A stretch of 64,000 nucleotides of DNA from Jiangella muralis (GCF_001270745.1 NZ_KQ434754.1:251782-315781), one strand, 5' to 3'. Positions 33,358-42,435 are shown, counted from the first letter of the stretch. Program-made: numbers and translations. Notes: a model not told the origin generated them from the sequence alone.

Positions 33358-35673
33358 ATGATGGATGTGGAGCGCGCAGGCAGCAGCGGCACGCATCCCG
33401 GCGCCGCACGGCGCCGGGTGCGGGCGGGCCGGGCTCGTCTCGTAGGGCTCCTCGTGGCTTTCCTCGCCGTCCTCGCCCCGCTCCTGACCGCGTCCCCCGC
33501 GGCCGCCGAGACTCCGGCGCCGGCCACCACGTCCGACCCGCAACAGCGCGTCGTCCTCCTCGGCATCCCGGGCCTGTCCTGGCCCGACATCACCCCCGAG
33601 GGCATGCCGACGCTGTACGACCTGGCGGGCTCCGAGGCGGCCGGCTCGCTGACGGTGCGCACCGTCCGCACCCGCACCTGCGTGGTCGACGGCTGGCTGA
33701 CGGTGAGCTCGGGGCGCCGCTCCACCGACCTCCAGGACATCGACGCCGACGGCGGGGGCGACCGCTTCTGCCGCCAGCCGCCGGAGCCGACGTCCGCGCC
33801 GGACGGGCCGGGCGTCGTCGTGCCGGGCTGGGAACTGCTGCAGCAGCAACAGGAGGACAACTCCTACAACGCCGAGATCGGCCTGCTCGGCGACCGCCTG
33901 GCCGAGGCCGGGGTGTGCGCGACGGCCGTCGGCCCGGGCGCGGCGCTGGCGCTGGCCGACTCCACCGGGCGGGTCCCGTCGTACCACCAGAGCTCCGGCG
34001 ACATCGGCGCCGGGCTGCTGAACGAGTGCCCGGTCACGGTCGTCGACCTCGGCGGGCTGCCGAACCCGGCCCCGAACGGCAGCGACGAGTTCGCCGACCA
34101 AGCCGCCCTCGACGCCCGCGCGCAGACCGCGGCCGTGATCGACCAGCAGGTCGAGCGCATCATCGACCAGCTGCCGCCCGACACCGCGCTGATGATCGCG
34201 GGTCTGTCCGACAGCGTCGGCACCACCATCCCGCTGCCGGACGAGCCGACGCCGATCCCGCCGGCCGGGCTGCGGGCCGCGCTCGCCATGGGCCCGGTCG
34301 CCGACGGCGGCACCTTCGGGCCGAACTGGCTCACGTCGTCGTCCACGCTCTGGCCGGGCCTGGTGCAGCTGACCGACATCGCGCCGACGCTGCTCGCCTA
34401 CGCCGGCGTCGAGGAACCGGCGAAGGACGTCGTCGGACGGCCGTGGCGGCCGGCCGGCCCGCACCCGGGCAGCTCCGCGGGCACGGTGTCCGAGCTGAAC
34501 GGCGTCGACCGCGCGTCGGCGATCTACCGCGACCAGTCCGGGCCGTTCTTCCAGATCCTCGGCGGGCTGCTGGTGGTCGTGTGCGCGGCGGCGCTGCTGG
34601 CGCTGCTGCGCGGGGTCTCGTTCCGTCCCGCCGTCCTGCGCGTCGTGCAGGTGGTGGCCGTGCTCGTGGCGGCGGCGCCGGTGGCGTCGTACCTCGCCAA
34701 CATCACCCGGTGGTGGCGCTACGACCAGCCGAACACCGTCCTGTGGACGTCGATCGTGGTGAGCACGCTGGCGTTGACGATCGTCGCGCTGGCCGGGCCG
34801 TGGCGGCGCCGGGCCTACGGTCCGCCGGGCGTGGTGGCCGGTGTCACGGCGACGGTGCTGGCGGTCGACGTCGCCAGCGGGTCGAGCCTCCAACAGTCCA
34901 GCCTGCTGGGGCTGTCGCCGCTGGTGGCCGGCCGGTTCTACGGATTCGGCAACATCCCGTTCGCGATCTTCGTGGTGGCCAGCCTGGTGGCCGCGGCGGC
35001 GCTGGGCCAGTGGCTGCTCGACATCGGCAAGTCCCGCCGGCTCGCGGCGGGCGCGGTCGCCGCCGTCGGCATGATCGCCGTGGTCATCGACGGCGCGCCG
35101 CAGGCCGGCGCCGACGTCGGTGGCATCCTCGCCGCCATCCCCGGCTTCGCCGTCCTCGTGCTCGGCACCCTCGGCGCGCGCATCACCATCGCGAAGCTGG
35201 CGCTGGCCGCGCTCGGCGCGACGGCGCTGTTCGGCCTGTTCGCGTTCCTCGACTGGCTGCGCCCGCCCGGCTCGCGCACCCACTTCGGCAGCTTCTTCGC
35301 CGACCTGCTCTCCGGCGACGCGCTGACGGTGATCTTCCGCAAGGCCGAGGCGTCGCTCGGCACGCTGGAACGCTGGCCGATCTACGGCTGGCTGGTGCCG
35401 CTGGCGTACCTGCTGATCCTGTGGCTCATCCGGCCCGACGGCGAGAACGCGGTCAGCCGCACGGTGCAGCACTGGTCGCTGTTCCGGTACCTGGTGTGGG
35501 CGGCGCTGCTGACCGGCGCGGCCGGGTTCGCCGCCAACGACTCCGGCATCATCGTGCCGGCGCTGCTGCTGACGGTCGGCGTGCCGCTGGGCATGGCGGC
35601 GGTGGCCGCGTCGCAAGGGGCGACGCCGGTGCCGTCACCCGCCGAGCGCGAGCTGCTGTCGCCGTCACCCTAG
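33358..35673 (+). CDS. Large membrane protein with an extracytoplasmic phosphatase-like domain
   Basis: A 771-residue protein. A signal segment lies at about residues 28-50 (ending SPAAAE). An outer domain at about 58-395 looks like the alkaline phosphatase/sulfatase fold: VVLLGIPGLSWPDITPEGMP at the start, GRRSTDLQDID, and SDSVGTTIPL and QLTDIAPTLLAYAG near the end. At least nine hydrophobic helices follow from residue 396, including RFYGFGNIPFAIFV. The metal-binding Asp/His set is incomplete by eye, so catalysis is uncertain. A role at the cell surface, such as polymer transfer, is possible. It overlaps nat by 9 bases at the 3' end. Confidence 0.8.
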   Translation: MMDVERAGSSGTHPGAARRRVRAGRARLVGLLVAFLAVLAPLLTASPAAAETPAPATTSDPQQRVVLLGIPGLSWPDITPEGMPTLYDLAGSEAAGSLTVRTVRTRTCVVDGWLTVSSGRRSTDLQDIDADGGGDRFCRQPPEPTSAPDGPGVVVPGWELLQQQQEDNSYNAEIGLLGDRLAEAGVCATAVGPGAALALADSTGRVPSYHQSSGDIGAGLLNECPVTVVDLGGLPNPAPNGSDEFADQAALDARAQTAAVIDQQVERIIDQLPPDTALMIAGLSDSVGTTIPLPDEPTPIPPAGLRAALAMGPVADGGTFGPNWLTSSSTLWPGLVQLTDIAPTLLAYAGVEEPAKDVVGRPWRPAGPHPGSSAGTVSELNGVDRASAIYRDQSGPFFQILGGLLVVVCAAALLALLRGVSFRPAVLRVVQVVAVLVAAAPVASYLANITRWWRYDQPNTVLWTSIVVSTLALTIVALAGPWRRRAYGPPGVVAGVTATVLAVDVASGSSLQQSSLLGLSPLVAGRFYGFGNIPFAIFVVASLVAAAALGQWLLDIGKSRRLAAGAVAAVGMIAVVIDGAPQAGADVGGILAAIPGFAVLVLGTLGARITIAKLALAALGATALFGLFAFLDWLRPPGSRTHFGSFFADLLSGDALTVIFRKAEASLGTLERWPIYGWLVPLAYLLILWLIRPDGENAVSRTVQHWSLFRYLVWAALLTGAAGFAANDSGIIVPALLLTVGVPLGMAAVAASQGATPVPSPAERELLSPSP

Positions 35674-36486
35674 GGCGGTCACCCGCTCCAGCAGCCGGGT
35701 CTGCTCGTCCGCGGCGAGCGGCACCTCGAACAGCCGCAGCCACTCGGCCAGCTCACCGTCGCGCAGCTCCCGGTGCTCCGTGGCCTCGCCGGGACGGCGG
35801 ACGGTTACCGTGCGGTGCGTGACCATGACGTGCCGGCCGGGCAGGTGCTTGCCGACCATGAGGCCGGTGCGGAAGTGGATGCCCGGGAACGTGCTGGTGT
35901 AGTGGTGCGCCATGACGACGTCGATCGGCTTCACGTCGTACTCGTCCGTCGTGTGTGCCAGCTCCCAGCCCGCCTCGCGGTAGCGCTGCAGCCCCCAGAG
36001 GCCGGGACCGGCACTGACGACGCGGTACGGCCAGCCGTCCTGATCGGACTCGGCGCCGTCGGCCAGCGGCGTCGGCCGCAGCAGGCCCATCCCGAACCCG
36101 GGGTCGCAGAGCAGCCGGTCACCGTCCAGCACGACCTCGACGACCATGTGGCTGCGGCCCTGCTGGGTGCCGGCCGCGGGGTCGCCGACCCGGCCGAGGT
36201 GACGGACGACGTCGTAGCCGAGCCGCTGCAGCGCCGCGGCGACGATGGTCGAGTGCTCGAAGCAGTAGCCGCCGCGGCCGCGGCCGGCGAACTTCTCCTG
36301 GACGGCGGCCAGCCCCACCCCCGCGTGCTGGTCGAGCAGCACGTCGATGTTGTCGAAGGTGAACGTGCGGACGTGCGCCTCGTGCAGCTCGTCCAAGGCC
36401 GCCCGGCTCGGCGGGCGCTGCGCGATGCCCAGCCGCGTCAGGTAGCCGGCGAGGTCGAGCCGATCGGTCTCCCAGGGGTCAGACAC
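35665..36486 (-). CDS. nat: Arylamine N-acetyltransferase
   Basis: A 273-residue acetyl-CoA-dependent transferase. The catalytic triad is complete: C75 in RGGYCFEHS, H113 in GRSHMVVEV and D128 in LLCDPGFG. It acetylates arylamines and hydrazines. In mycobacteria the family is tied to sterol-derived acyl-CoA metabolism, and related enzymes act in ansamycin ring closure, but neither pathway is nearby. The GTG start at 36486 overlaps the end of the glycosyltransferase gene by 8 bases, so the two are co-translated. Confidence 0.94.
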   Translation of the reverse strand: MSDPWETDRLDLAGYLTRLGIAQRPPSRAALDELHEAHVRTFTFDNIDVLLDQHAGVGLAAVQEKFAGRGRGGYCFEHSTIVAAALQRLGYDVVRHLGRVGDPAAGTQQGRSHMVVEVVLDGDRLLCDPGFGMGLLRPTPLADGAESDQDGWPYRVVSAGPGLWGLQRYREAGWELAHTTDEYDVKPIDVVMAHHYTSTFPGIHFRTGLMVGKHLPGRHVMVTHRTVTVRRPGEATEHRELRDGELAEWLRLFEVPLAADEQTRLLERVTALG

Positions 36487-37234
36487 GGCGGAACCTGGCC
36501 GGGGCCGACGGGCGGATGCCGCGGGTAACCAGCGCGCGCATGACGTGTGCGTACTGCTTGCCGCGGTGCAGCTGGTCCTTGAGGTCGGTGCCGGTGACGC
36601 GGTGATGGAACTCGACGTCGACCTCGACGACGCGGAAGCCGGCCCGCAGCAGGTCGATGGTCAGGCCGGTCTCGACGCCGAACCCCTCGGCCAGCGGCAG
36701 CGCGGCCTCGAACGCGGCCCGGGTGAGGCAGCGCTGGCCGGACAGCGGCTGCGTGGCCGTCCAGCCGGTGGCCCGCTCGATGCCGGTGCGGGCGAGGTCG
36801 ACCACGAGCCCGCGGCCGCCGCCGTCGGTGCGCTGGGCGGGCAGCACGCCGATGGTCATGTCGGCCTCGCCGGACAGCACGGGGCCGATCAGCGGCCGCG
36901 CGTTGCCCGCCGTCGACTCGAGGTCGGCGTCGAGGAAGAGCAGCGCGCGCGGCGCCGTGCGGCCGGTCTCGCGCGCCTCGATGGCGGCCAGCGCCGTGGC
37001 GCCGGTCTCCATGGCGGCGGCCTTCCCGCGGTTGCGGGCGTGCCCGACGACGATCGCGCCGGCTTCGGTGGCCGTGGCGGCCGTGCGGTCGGTGGAGCCG
37101 TCGTCGACCACGACGACGAGATCGACCCCCGGAATGCTCGTGGTGGCCTCGACGGTGGCCGCGATGCGGTCCTGCTCGTCCTTGGCCGGGATGATCGCGG
37201 CGACGCCGTCGGCCCGGGGGTCCTCGGTGGTCAT
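36479..37234 (-). CDS. Family 2 glycosyltransferase
   Basis: A 251-residue GT-A fold enzyme. It has AAIIPAKDEQDRI at residues 12-24, VVVVDDGSTD near residue 40, the DxD-like motif LLFLDADLEST near residue 92, and a later acceptor segment QPLSGQRCLTR. No membrane helix is obvious, so it acts at the inner face of the membrane or in the cytoplasm. It resembles polyprenyl-phosphate or glucosyl-3-phosphoglycerate type enzymes. It is the first gene of a two-gene operon with nat and is divergent from arcA. Confidence 0.88.
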   Translation of the reverse strand: MTTEDPRADGVAAIIPAKDEQDRIAATVEATTSIPGVDLVVVVDDGSTDRTAATATEAGAIVVGHARNRGKAAAMETGATALAAIEARETGRTAPRALLFLDADLESTAGNARPLIGPVLSGEADMTIGVLPAQRTDGGGRGLVVDLARTGIERATGWTATQPLSGQRCLTRAAFEAALPLAEGFGVETGLTIDLLRAGFRVVEVDVEFHHRVTGTDLKDQLHRGKQYAHVMRALVTRGIRPSAPARFRRV

Positions 37235-37242
37235 GGGCGCCA

Positions 37243-37248
37243 AGCTTA
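37243..37248 (-). promoter_or_regulatory. -10 box before the glycosyltransferase gene
   Basis: TAAGCT reads leftward and ends 8 bases before the ATG at 37234. Confidence 0.4.
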
Positions 37249-37294
37249 GAGGGGCCCGCGTCGTGGCGAGAGGGCAACCGGCACGCCGCTCGCG

Positions 37295-37300
37295 TAACCT
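37295..37300 (+). promoter_or_regulatory. -10 box before arcA
   Basis: TAACCT ends 9 bases before the ATG at 37310. It is the widest spacing of the series, leaving at most a leader of 2-3 bases. Confidence 0.4.
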
Positions 37301-37309
37301 CGGCTCACG

Positions 37310-38536
37310 ATGACCACACCCGCGTCCACCACCGTCGACGCCGCCGACTCCGAGGTCGGGCGGCTGCGCACCGTCATGCTGCACCGGCCCGGCCCGGAGC
37401 TGAAGCGGCTCACGCCGCGCAACAACGACAAGCTGCTGTTCGACGGTGTCCCGTGGGTGGGCCGCGCACAGGACGAGCACGACGCGTTCGCCGGCACGCT
37501 GCGCGATCACGGTGTCGAGGTGCTGTACCTCGCCGACCTGCTGACGGAGACCCTGGCCGGCGACGACGCGCGGCACGCGTGCGTCGAGGCGGCGCTGGCC
37601 GACCCGCGGCATGGCGACACTCTGCGCGACGTGCTGCGCTCGCACCTCGGGGGGCTGCACCCCGACGACCTCGCCCAGGTGCTCATGGCCGGGCTCGCGC
37701 ACGAAGAGCTGCGGTCCGGTCGCGGGCTCACCTACCGGCTGATGGACCCGCACGACTTCGTCATCGACCCGCTGCCGAACCTGCTGTTCACCCGCGACTC
37801 CAGCGTCCGCATCGGCGACCACGTGGCGGTCACCAGCCTCGCCATGGCCGCGCGGCGCCGCGAGACCAGCCTGACGTCGGCGATCTACCGGCACCACCCG
37901 CGCTTCGCCGGCGTGCCGGAGGTATACGGGCCGCAGCTGGAGAACCTCGAGGGCGGCGACGTGCTGCTGCTCGGGCCCGGTGTCGTCGCGGTCGGCACCG
38001 GCGAGCGGACCACGCCGGCCGGCGTCGAGCGGCTGGCCCGCAACGTGCTGAGCGGCGGCCTCGCGCACACCGTCCTGGCGGTCCCGATCGCGCAGGACCG
38101 CGCCACGATGCACCTCGACACCGTCCTCACGATGGTCGACCACGACGCGATCGTCATGTACCCGAACCTCGCCGACGAGCTGACCGCGGTCGCGCTGCGG
38201 TGGTCCGGCGACGACCTCGTCATCGACGGCGAGCCGGCGCCGTTCGTCGAGGCGGCCGCGGCGGCCATGGGCATCGACGCGCTGCGCATCGTCGAGACCG
38301 GCCTCGACCCCGTCACCGCCGAGCGCGAGCAGTGGGACGACGGCAACAACACGCTGGCCATCGGGCCGCGGCTGGCCGTCGCCTACGAACGCAACACCGA
38401 GACCAACGCCCGGCTCGAGGACGCCGGCATCGAGGTGCTGCGCATCGCCGGCAGCGAGCTGGGTTCGGGCCGGGGCGGGCCGCGGTGCATGTCGTGCCCG
38501 ATCCGGCGCGACTCCGCGGCGTCGCGCGGTCGCTGA
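37310..38536 (+). CDS. arcA: Arginine deiminase
   Basis: A 408-residue guanidino-modifying enzyme that hydrolyses arginine to citrulline and ammonia. The substrate-binding stretch NLLFTRD has D163. The catalytic histidine lies in MHLDTVLT near residue 268. The nucleophile is C393 in [10 protein letters not shown]. The usual arcB (carbamoyltransferase), arcC (kinase) and arcD (antiporter) genes are absent here, so ATP generation from arginine cannot be inferred from this locus; nitrogen release or pH homeostasis is as likely. Confidence 0.95.
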   Translation: MTTPASTTVDAADSEVGRLRTVMLHRPGPELKRLTPRNNDKLLFDGVPWVGRAQDEHDAFAGTLRDHGVEVLYLADLLTETLAGDDARHACVEAALADPRHGDTLRDVLRSHLGGLHPDDLAQVLMAGLAHEELRSGRGLTYRLMDPHDFVIDPLPNLLFTRDSSVRIGDHVAVTSLAMAARRRETSLTSAIYRHHPRFAGVPEVYGPQLENLEGGDVLLLGPGVVAVGTGERTTPAGVERLARNVLSGGLAHTVLAVPIAQDRATMHLDTVLTMVDHDAIVMYPNLADELTAVALRWSGDDLVIDGEPAPFVEAAAAAMGIDALRIVETGLDPVTAEREQWDDGNNTLAIGPRLAVAYERNTETNARLEDAGIEVLRIAGSELGSGRGGPRCMSCPIRRDSAASRGR

Positions 38537-38671
38537 CGCCGGCGTACCTCGCGCCACGGCACGGTTACGACAATGGTACAGACCGGTCGAGACCGGACCG
38601 TAACGGTATGAATCTCAAGAAGTCGCCGATCGGTGGAACTTCCACCCCTGGTAGGCGGTAAGCTCCAAAGA

Positions 38672-38714
38672 GGCCCCGGTCGCTCGTGTTCCCCCGTCGT
38701 GAGCGGTCGGGGTC
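38672..38714. terminator. Imperfect hairpin between arcA and the DUF5926 gene
   Basis: Two 17-base arms with a GGCCCCGG...CGCTCGTG / CGTGAGCG...CGGGGTC pattern pair with several G-T pairs and mismatches around a 9-base loop. TTCTCT follows on the + strand. It lies between convergent genes and may end both transcripts. The 203-base gap also contains CCGGTC-GA-GACCGG near 38582. Confidence 0.5.
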
Positions 38715-38739
38715 TTCTCTGCGCCGGCCCTCGGTGACG

Positions 38740-39657
38740 TCAGCGGATGGTGACCTGACGGTTCGCGAGGCCGGCCCGCGCGCGGCGCTGCTCGGACGTC
38801 AGCGGGGCCTTCTCGGCCACCGCCTCGGCCAGCCGTTCGCCCAGTGCGGCGGCGGGTTCCTCGACGGCGTCGGAGGGCGTGCCGTCGACCAGATCCCACA
38901 CCGGGACGAGTAGGCCGGCGGCGCGGAACGTGCCGAGCAGCCGGGTGCCCTCGCCGAGCGTGTCGTCGCCGGCGGCGTGCAGCCGGGCCAGCCCGTCCAG
39001 CAGCGGCTCCTCGTCGTACGGGAGCACCCAGCGGACCTGGTCGCGGTCGCCGAGGCTGCACCAGTAGGCGGCCTCGACGGACGTCAGCCTGGCCGCCGGA
39101 ACGACGGCCGAATTGGCCTCCTCGAGCGCCGCCTTGGCCTCCGATCCGGTGTCCGACTCGGGATCCAACCAGTAGTCGAATCCGTCGTGAACCGTCACCT
39201 GGAATTCCGCGTCGGTGTCGATGAGGTCGTGCAGCCGCGGTGTGCCGGACGTGCGCGGCTCCGGGCTCACCGTCGAGCCGGGCTCGGCCTCGAGCGCCGC
39301 GGCCAGCGTGTGCCCGAGGTCGGCGGCGGGGTCGCCGGTGGACGTCATGGTCTGCAGCGCCAGCAGGATCTCGCCGTTCTCGCGCACCAGCGCCGGGAAC
39401 GCGCCCGGCAGCAGCGTGCAGACGATGACGGAGCGGTCGTCGCCGGAGGCCGGCCGCAGCGGCGCCGTCGCGGCGGACACGATCTCGCGCATGGCCACCC
39501 AGTCGCACTCGCCCGGCAGTCCGGCGAACGGGCGGACGACGTACTGCCGCTCGGCCTCGCGGGCCTTCTTTCCGTGGCAGACCTTGTAGCGCTTCCCCGA
39601 ACCGCACGGGCAGGGCTGGCGGGGGCCGACGACGGGAACCTCGGTAGTGGCACTCAC
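38740..39657 (-). CDS. DUF5926 protein with SEC-C zinc motif
   Basis: A 305-residue cytoplasmic protein. The N-terminal SEC-C motif (RQPCPCGSGKRYKVCHGK, about residues 15-32) binds zinc and in SecA mediates contact with SecB or ribosomes. The rest is a DUF5926 domain conserved across actinobacteria, with no known activity. The GTG at 39657 was chosen because TACTCT lies 8 bases upstream; the longer frame has no ribosome site. It stands alone between arcA and the ATPase-domain gene. Confidence 0.87.
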   Translation of the reverse strand: MSATTEVPVVGPRQPCPCGSGKRYKVCHGKKAREAERQYVVRPFAGLPGECDWVAMREIVSAATAPLRPASGDDRSVIVCTLLPGAFPALVRENGEILLALQTMTSTGDPAADLGHTLAAALEAEPGSTVSPEPRTSGTPRLHDLIDTDAEFQVTVHDGFDYWLDPESDTGSEAKAALEEANSAVVPAARLTSVEAAYWCSLGDRDQVRWVLPYDEEPLLDGLARLHAAGDDTLGEGTRLLGTFRAAGLLVPVWDLVDGTPSDAVEEPAAALGERLAEAVAEKAPLTSEQRRARAGLANRQVTIR

Positions 39658-39665
39658 GACAGGCG

Positions 39666-39671
39666 AGAGTA
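39666..39671 (-). promoter_or_regulatory. -10 box for the DUF5926 gene
   Basis: TACTCT reads leftward and ends 8 bases before the GTG at 39657. Confidence 0.4.
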
Positions 39672-39754
39672 ACACCGGTTGGCGGCCGCGAGGTCTGACG
39701 TCAGTCCCGAAGGGACACAGCCGGTTCCGGTCGCCGGGTGTGAGCCGGACGGCG

Positions 39755-40207
39755 TCAGGCGCCGGAGTTCCACGGGCCGACGACGGCGTGCACCGTCACC
39801 CGGCCGGGCTCGGACCGCACCCGCCACTCGCGGGCGATGGCGTCGACGATGGACAGCCCGCGGCCTTGGTCCTCGGTGGAGGTGGGCTGACGCACGCGCG
39901 GGCGCTCGGAGCCGCCGCCGTCGCTGACCTCGACGAGGACGTCGTCGCCCAGGACCGCCCACTGCAGCACGACTCCGGTGCGGGTGCCGCTGAGCGGCAG
40001 CGGCTGCGCGTGCAGGATGGCGTTGGTGACGAGCTCGGTGACGACGATGAGCGCGTTCTCGATGACCGTGGGTGAGACGTTGGTGTTGCGAAGGTCTTCG
40101 GCAACCAGATGGCGAGCGTGCGGCACGTTGCTGACCTCGCCGGTCAGCTCGACGGAGCGTGCGCTGTTGGATCGGGCCTCACGCCTCGTGGCCACGACTC
40201 GACCCAC
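39755..40207 (-). CDS. Histidine-kinase-like ATPase (RsbW/SpoIIAB-type regulator)
   Basis: A 150-residue GHKL ATPase domain. The N-box is NALIVVTELVTNAILHA near residue 52, the G1 box VEVSDGGGSERP near residue 90 and the G2 box GRGLSIVDAIA near residue 115. Such stand-alone domains phosphorylate anti-anti-sigma factors or hold a sigma factor. Dozens occur in actinomycete genomes and the partner is not encoded nearby. The GTG at 40207 was chosen because GGGAG lies 8 bases upstream. Further in-frame GTGs at 40225 and 40264 are possible starts. Confidence 0.85.
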   Translation of the reverse strand: MGRVVATRREARSNSARSVELTGEVSNVPHARHLVAEDLRNTNVSPTVIENALIVVTELVTNAILHAQPLPLSGTRTGVVLQWAVLGDDVLVEVSDGGGSERPRVRQPTSTEDQGRGLSIVDAIAREWRVRSEPGRVTVHAVVGPWNSGA

Positions 40208-40553
40208 TGGTTGATCTCCCTTCACCGGACCCACGCCACCCGCATCCAGTGGTGCCCACTGCACGACTCTGCCAAACCTCCCGACAGTGAACCATTCGCC
40301 ACCCGATCACGTCCATATGTTGAGATGTGAGTTCTCCGGCTCTCCGGTTTCACGGCCGACTGTGCAGGTGGCCGGGCTGTCGCCGCCGCACCGTAGATCA
40401 CCAGCGCGTTTACCTGATCTTGCGCTGCCGGCGCGTGCGCGGGCGGGTGCGCCGGGATGCCCCCATCGCGCGGATATGTCCGTCCGTGGCTCGTCCTTCC
40501 GTGCCGAAGTGGCGGATCGACCGCTAGGTTAGGGCGGGGCGGAGAGGATGACG
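40208..40553. other. Divergent promoter region, 346 bases
   Basis: No gene was found. The left third may encode an N-terminal extension of the ATPase if an upstream GTG is used. TAGGTT at 40525-40530 is a possible -10 box for the flavohemoglobin gene, with a leader of about 17 bases. No clear NsrR-like or other NO-sensor site was seen. Confidence 0.5.
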
Positions 40554-42011
40554 ATGTGGACTCACTCCCGGTCTTCGGGACAACGTGGGGCGGAAGGGGA
40601 TCGGACCGGGGGAGCGTCGGGCGACGCCATGGTCGACGCTACTGGCGACGATGTGCCCGGCCCCGCCAACACGCGCGGCAACGTGTCGTGGTTCGAACCC
40701 GGCGTTCCAGTATCGCCGGCACAGGCGCGACAGAACGGCGCGGCCGCGGTTGCGGATGCCGGCCAGGAGAGTGACACTCGGTCGGGTCCGGCCGGCGAGG
40801 ACGTCCCGTCACCCGACGGCGAGTCAGGAGCAGGTGCGGCAGCAGGTACCGAGGCAGAGCCGGAGCGAGCACTGGAACCTCAGCCAGCCAACACCACAGG
40901 CCTCGACGAAGAGGCGCTGCGGGAGAGCCTGACCTTCGTCGAGGACCATCTCGACGCGGTTGGCACCGACTTCTACGCTCAGTTGTTCACCATCGCGCCG
41001 GAGACCCGCGAGATGTTCGGCGCGGGCATGGCGGTGCAGCGGTCGCGGCTGGTGGGCGCGCTGGTGCGCATCGTCGGCAACGCCGGTGACCGCGAGTCGT
41101 TGCAGCCGTACCTCGAAGGGCTCGGCCGCGACCACCGCAAGTTCGGCGTCATCGACCAGCACTACGCGCCCGTCGGCACGGCGCTGGTCCTCGCCGTCCG
41201 CCGGTCGCTCGGCGACGCGTGGACGCCGCGGCACGAGAAGGCGTGGATCGACGCGTACGACTACATCGCCGGCATCATGGTCGGCGCCGCCCGCCGCGAC
41301 GCCGTCATCTCGCCGCCGTGGTGGGACGCCGAGGTCGTGTACCACCGGCGCATCCTCGACGACCTCGCGATCATGCAGGTCCGCCCGCACACGGACTATC
41401 CGTACCGGCCCGGCCAGTACGCGTACGTCACGACGCCGCGGCGGGCGAAGATCTGGCGGGCCTACTCCATGGCCTCCGCGCCGCGCGACGACGGCCTGCT
41501 CGAGTTCCACGTCCGCACCGTCGGCGCCGGCTGGGTCAGCAGCGCGCTGGTCTGGCGCACCGAACCCGGCGACGTCCTGCACCTCGGCGCGCCGCAGGGG
41601 CACGACGTCGCGACGCCGCGGTCCGAGCACGACCTGCTCTGCATCACCGGCGGCACCGGCATCGCGCCCGTGCTGGCCACGCTGCAGGAGTTGGAGCAGC
41701 GCCAGGACGGCCGCCGTGTCCACGTCTTCTACGCCGGCCGCGACCGCGACCACCTGTACGCGCTGCCGCACCTCGAGTCGATCGGCGTGCGCTACCGGCG
41801 GCTGACCGTCGTCCCGGTGGTCTCGCCGGACGGGCCGACCGACCGCAGCCCCGACCTCATGGGCAACATCGTCTCCGCCTACGGCGACTGGCGAAAGCAC
41901 CGCGTCTACGTCGCCGGCCCGACGGGCATGGTCTCGACCAGCCTCGAGCGGCTACGCCAGCAGGGCGTGCCCGCCGAGCAGATCGTCGTCGACGATTACG
42001 GTCTCTGGTGA
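40554..42011 (+). CDS. Flavohemoglobin-like protein with a long N-terminal extension
   Basis: A 485-residue globin-reductase fusion that probably oxidises nitric oxide to nitrate using NAD(P)H and O2. The first 110 residues are acidic, Gly/Pro/Glu-rich and probably disordered, which standard flavohemoglobins (about 400 residues) lack. The globin covers about 115-250 and the likely proximal heme histidine is in GRDHRKFGV near residue 193. The FAD domain has RPGQYAYV and RAYSMAS near 300. The NAD domain has ITGGTGIAPV near 364 and VYVAGPTGM. GGAGAGG lies 6 bases before the ATG at 40554; an ATG two codons earlier overlaps it. Confidence 0.88.
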   Translation: MWTHSRSSGQRGAEGDRTGGASGDAMVDATGDDVPGPANTRGNVSWFEPGVPVSPAQARQNGAAAVADAGQESDTRSGPAGEDVPSPDGESGAGAAAGTEAEPERALEPQPANTTGLDEEALRESLTFVEDHLDAVGTDFYAQLFTIAPETREMFGAGMAVQRSRLVGALVRIVGNAGDRESLQPYLEGLGRDHRKFGVIDQHYAPVGTALVLAVRRSLGDAWTPRHEKAWIDAYDYIAGIMVGAARRDAVISPPWWDAEVVYHRRILDDLAIMQVRPHTDYPYRPGQYAYVTTPRRAKIWRAYSMASAPRDDGLLEFHVRTVGAGWVSSALVWRTEPGDVLHLGAPQGHDVATPRSEHDLLCITGGTGIAPVLATLQELEQRQDGRRVHVFYAGRDRDHLYALPHLESIGVRYRRLTVVPVVSPDGPTDRSPDLMGNIVSAYGDWRKHRVYVAGPTGMVSTSLERLRQQGVPAEQIVVDDYGLW

Positions 42012-42017
42012 GGTCTA

Positions 42018-42057
42018 GGGCCTTCTAGTCCTCACGCTAGACATCGCTAGAAGGCCC
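42018..42057 (+). terminator. Hairpin terminator after the flavohemoglobin gene
   Basis: GGGCCTTCTAG and CTAGAAGGCCC form a perfect 11-bp stem around 18 bases, starting 6 bases after the stop. The loop carries CGCTAGAC, a string also present in the inverted repeat at 44024-44073. Confidence 0.65.
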
Positions 42058-42198
42058 GATTCACCGCTTGATGAGTGAGTCCGATTGATCGGGTGGACGT
42101 TTCGTCGGCTGCTCGCGGCGTTGGCCGTCCCCCTGCTGCCCATCGTCTTAGCCGCGCCCGCGCGCCTCAAGTCCGCGCCGCTGTGGTTGGCGTTCGCT

Positions 42199-42222
42199 GG
42201 GCTTGGGGGCTTGGGGGCTTGG
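42199..42222. repeat. Tandem repeat, three 8-bp units of GGGCTTGG
   Basis: Three perfect back-to-back copies give runs of three, five and five guanines on the + strand, a possible G-quadruplex former. Confidence 0.7.
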
Positions 42223-42370
42223 ACTTGACCCGCACGCGCGCGGCCAAGTGCGGGCAGTTATCAGGGGAACGGGGGAAGTGCGGGCAGAGCCCGCCCGGGT
42301 GCGCCGTCGGCTGGCCGGCTGGCGTTCGTCGTTGCTGCCGGTGCACCGTTGGTCGTCCTCGACTCCCGGA

Positions 42371-42435
42371 GCCGTCTTCGATGGCGAGAGTCGTGTTCCG
42401 GGCGCCGTTGGACGATTCTGGCCATCGAAGACGGC
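42371..42435. repeat. 65-bp element with perfect 15-bp terminal inverted repeats
   Basis: GCCGTCTTCGATGGC at 42371-42385 and its exact complement at 42421-42435 enclose 35 bases. The layout (perfect ends, short interior, intergenic place) matches the 72-bp elements, although the arm sequence differs. The interior shares AGTCGT, CGGGCG and GATTC blocks in the same order with copy 1 of that element. Confidence 0.65.

Noticed and set aside
33340..35616. A 758-codon minus-strand frame opposite the membrane phosphatase-like gene
   Set aside because: Same artefact: no ribosome site, no domain, and Arg/Gln/Gly-rich composition.
37310..38536. Arginine deiminase as evidence of a full ATP-yielding arc pathway
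   Set aside because: No arcB, arcC or arcD gene is adjacent; only a glycosyltransferase gene and a DUF5926 gene flank it.
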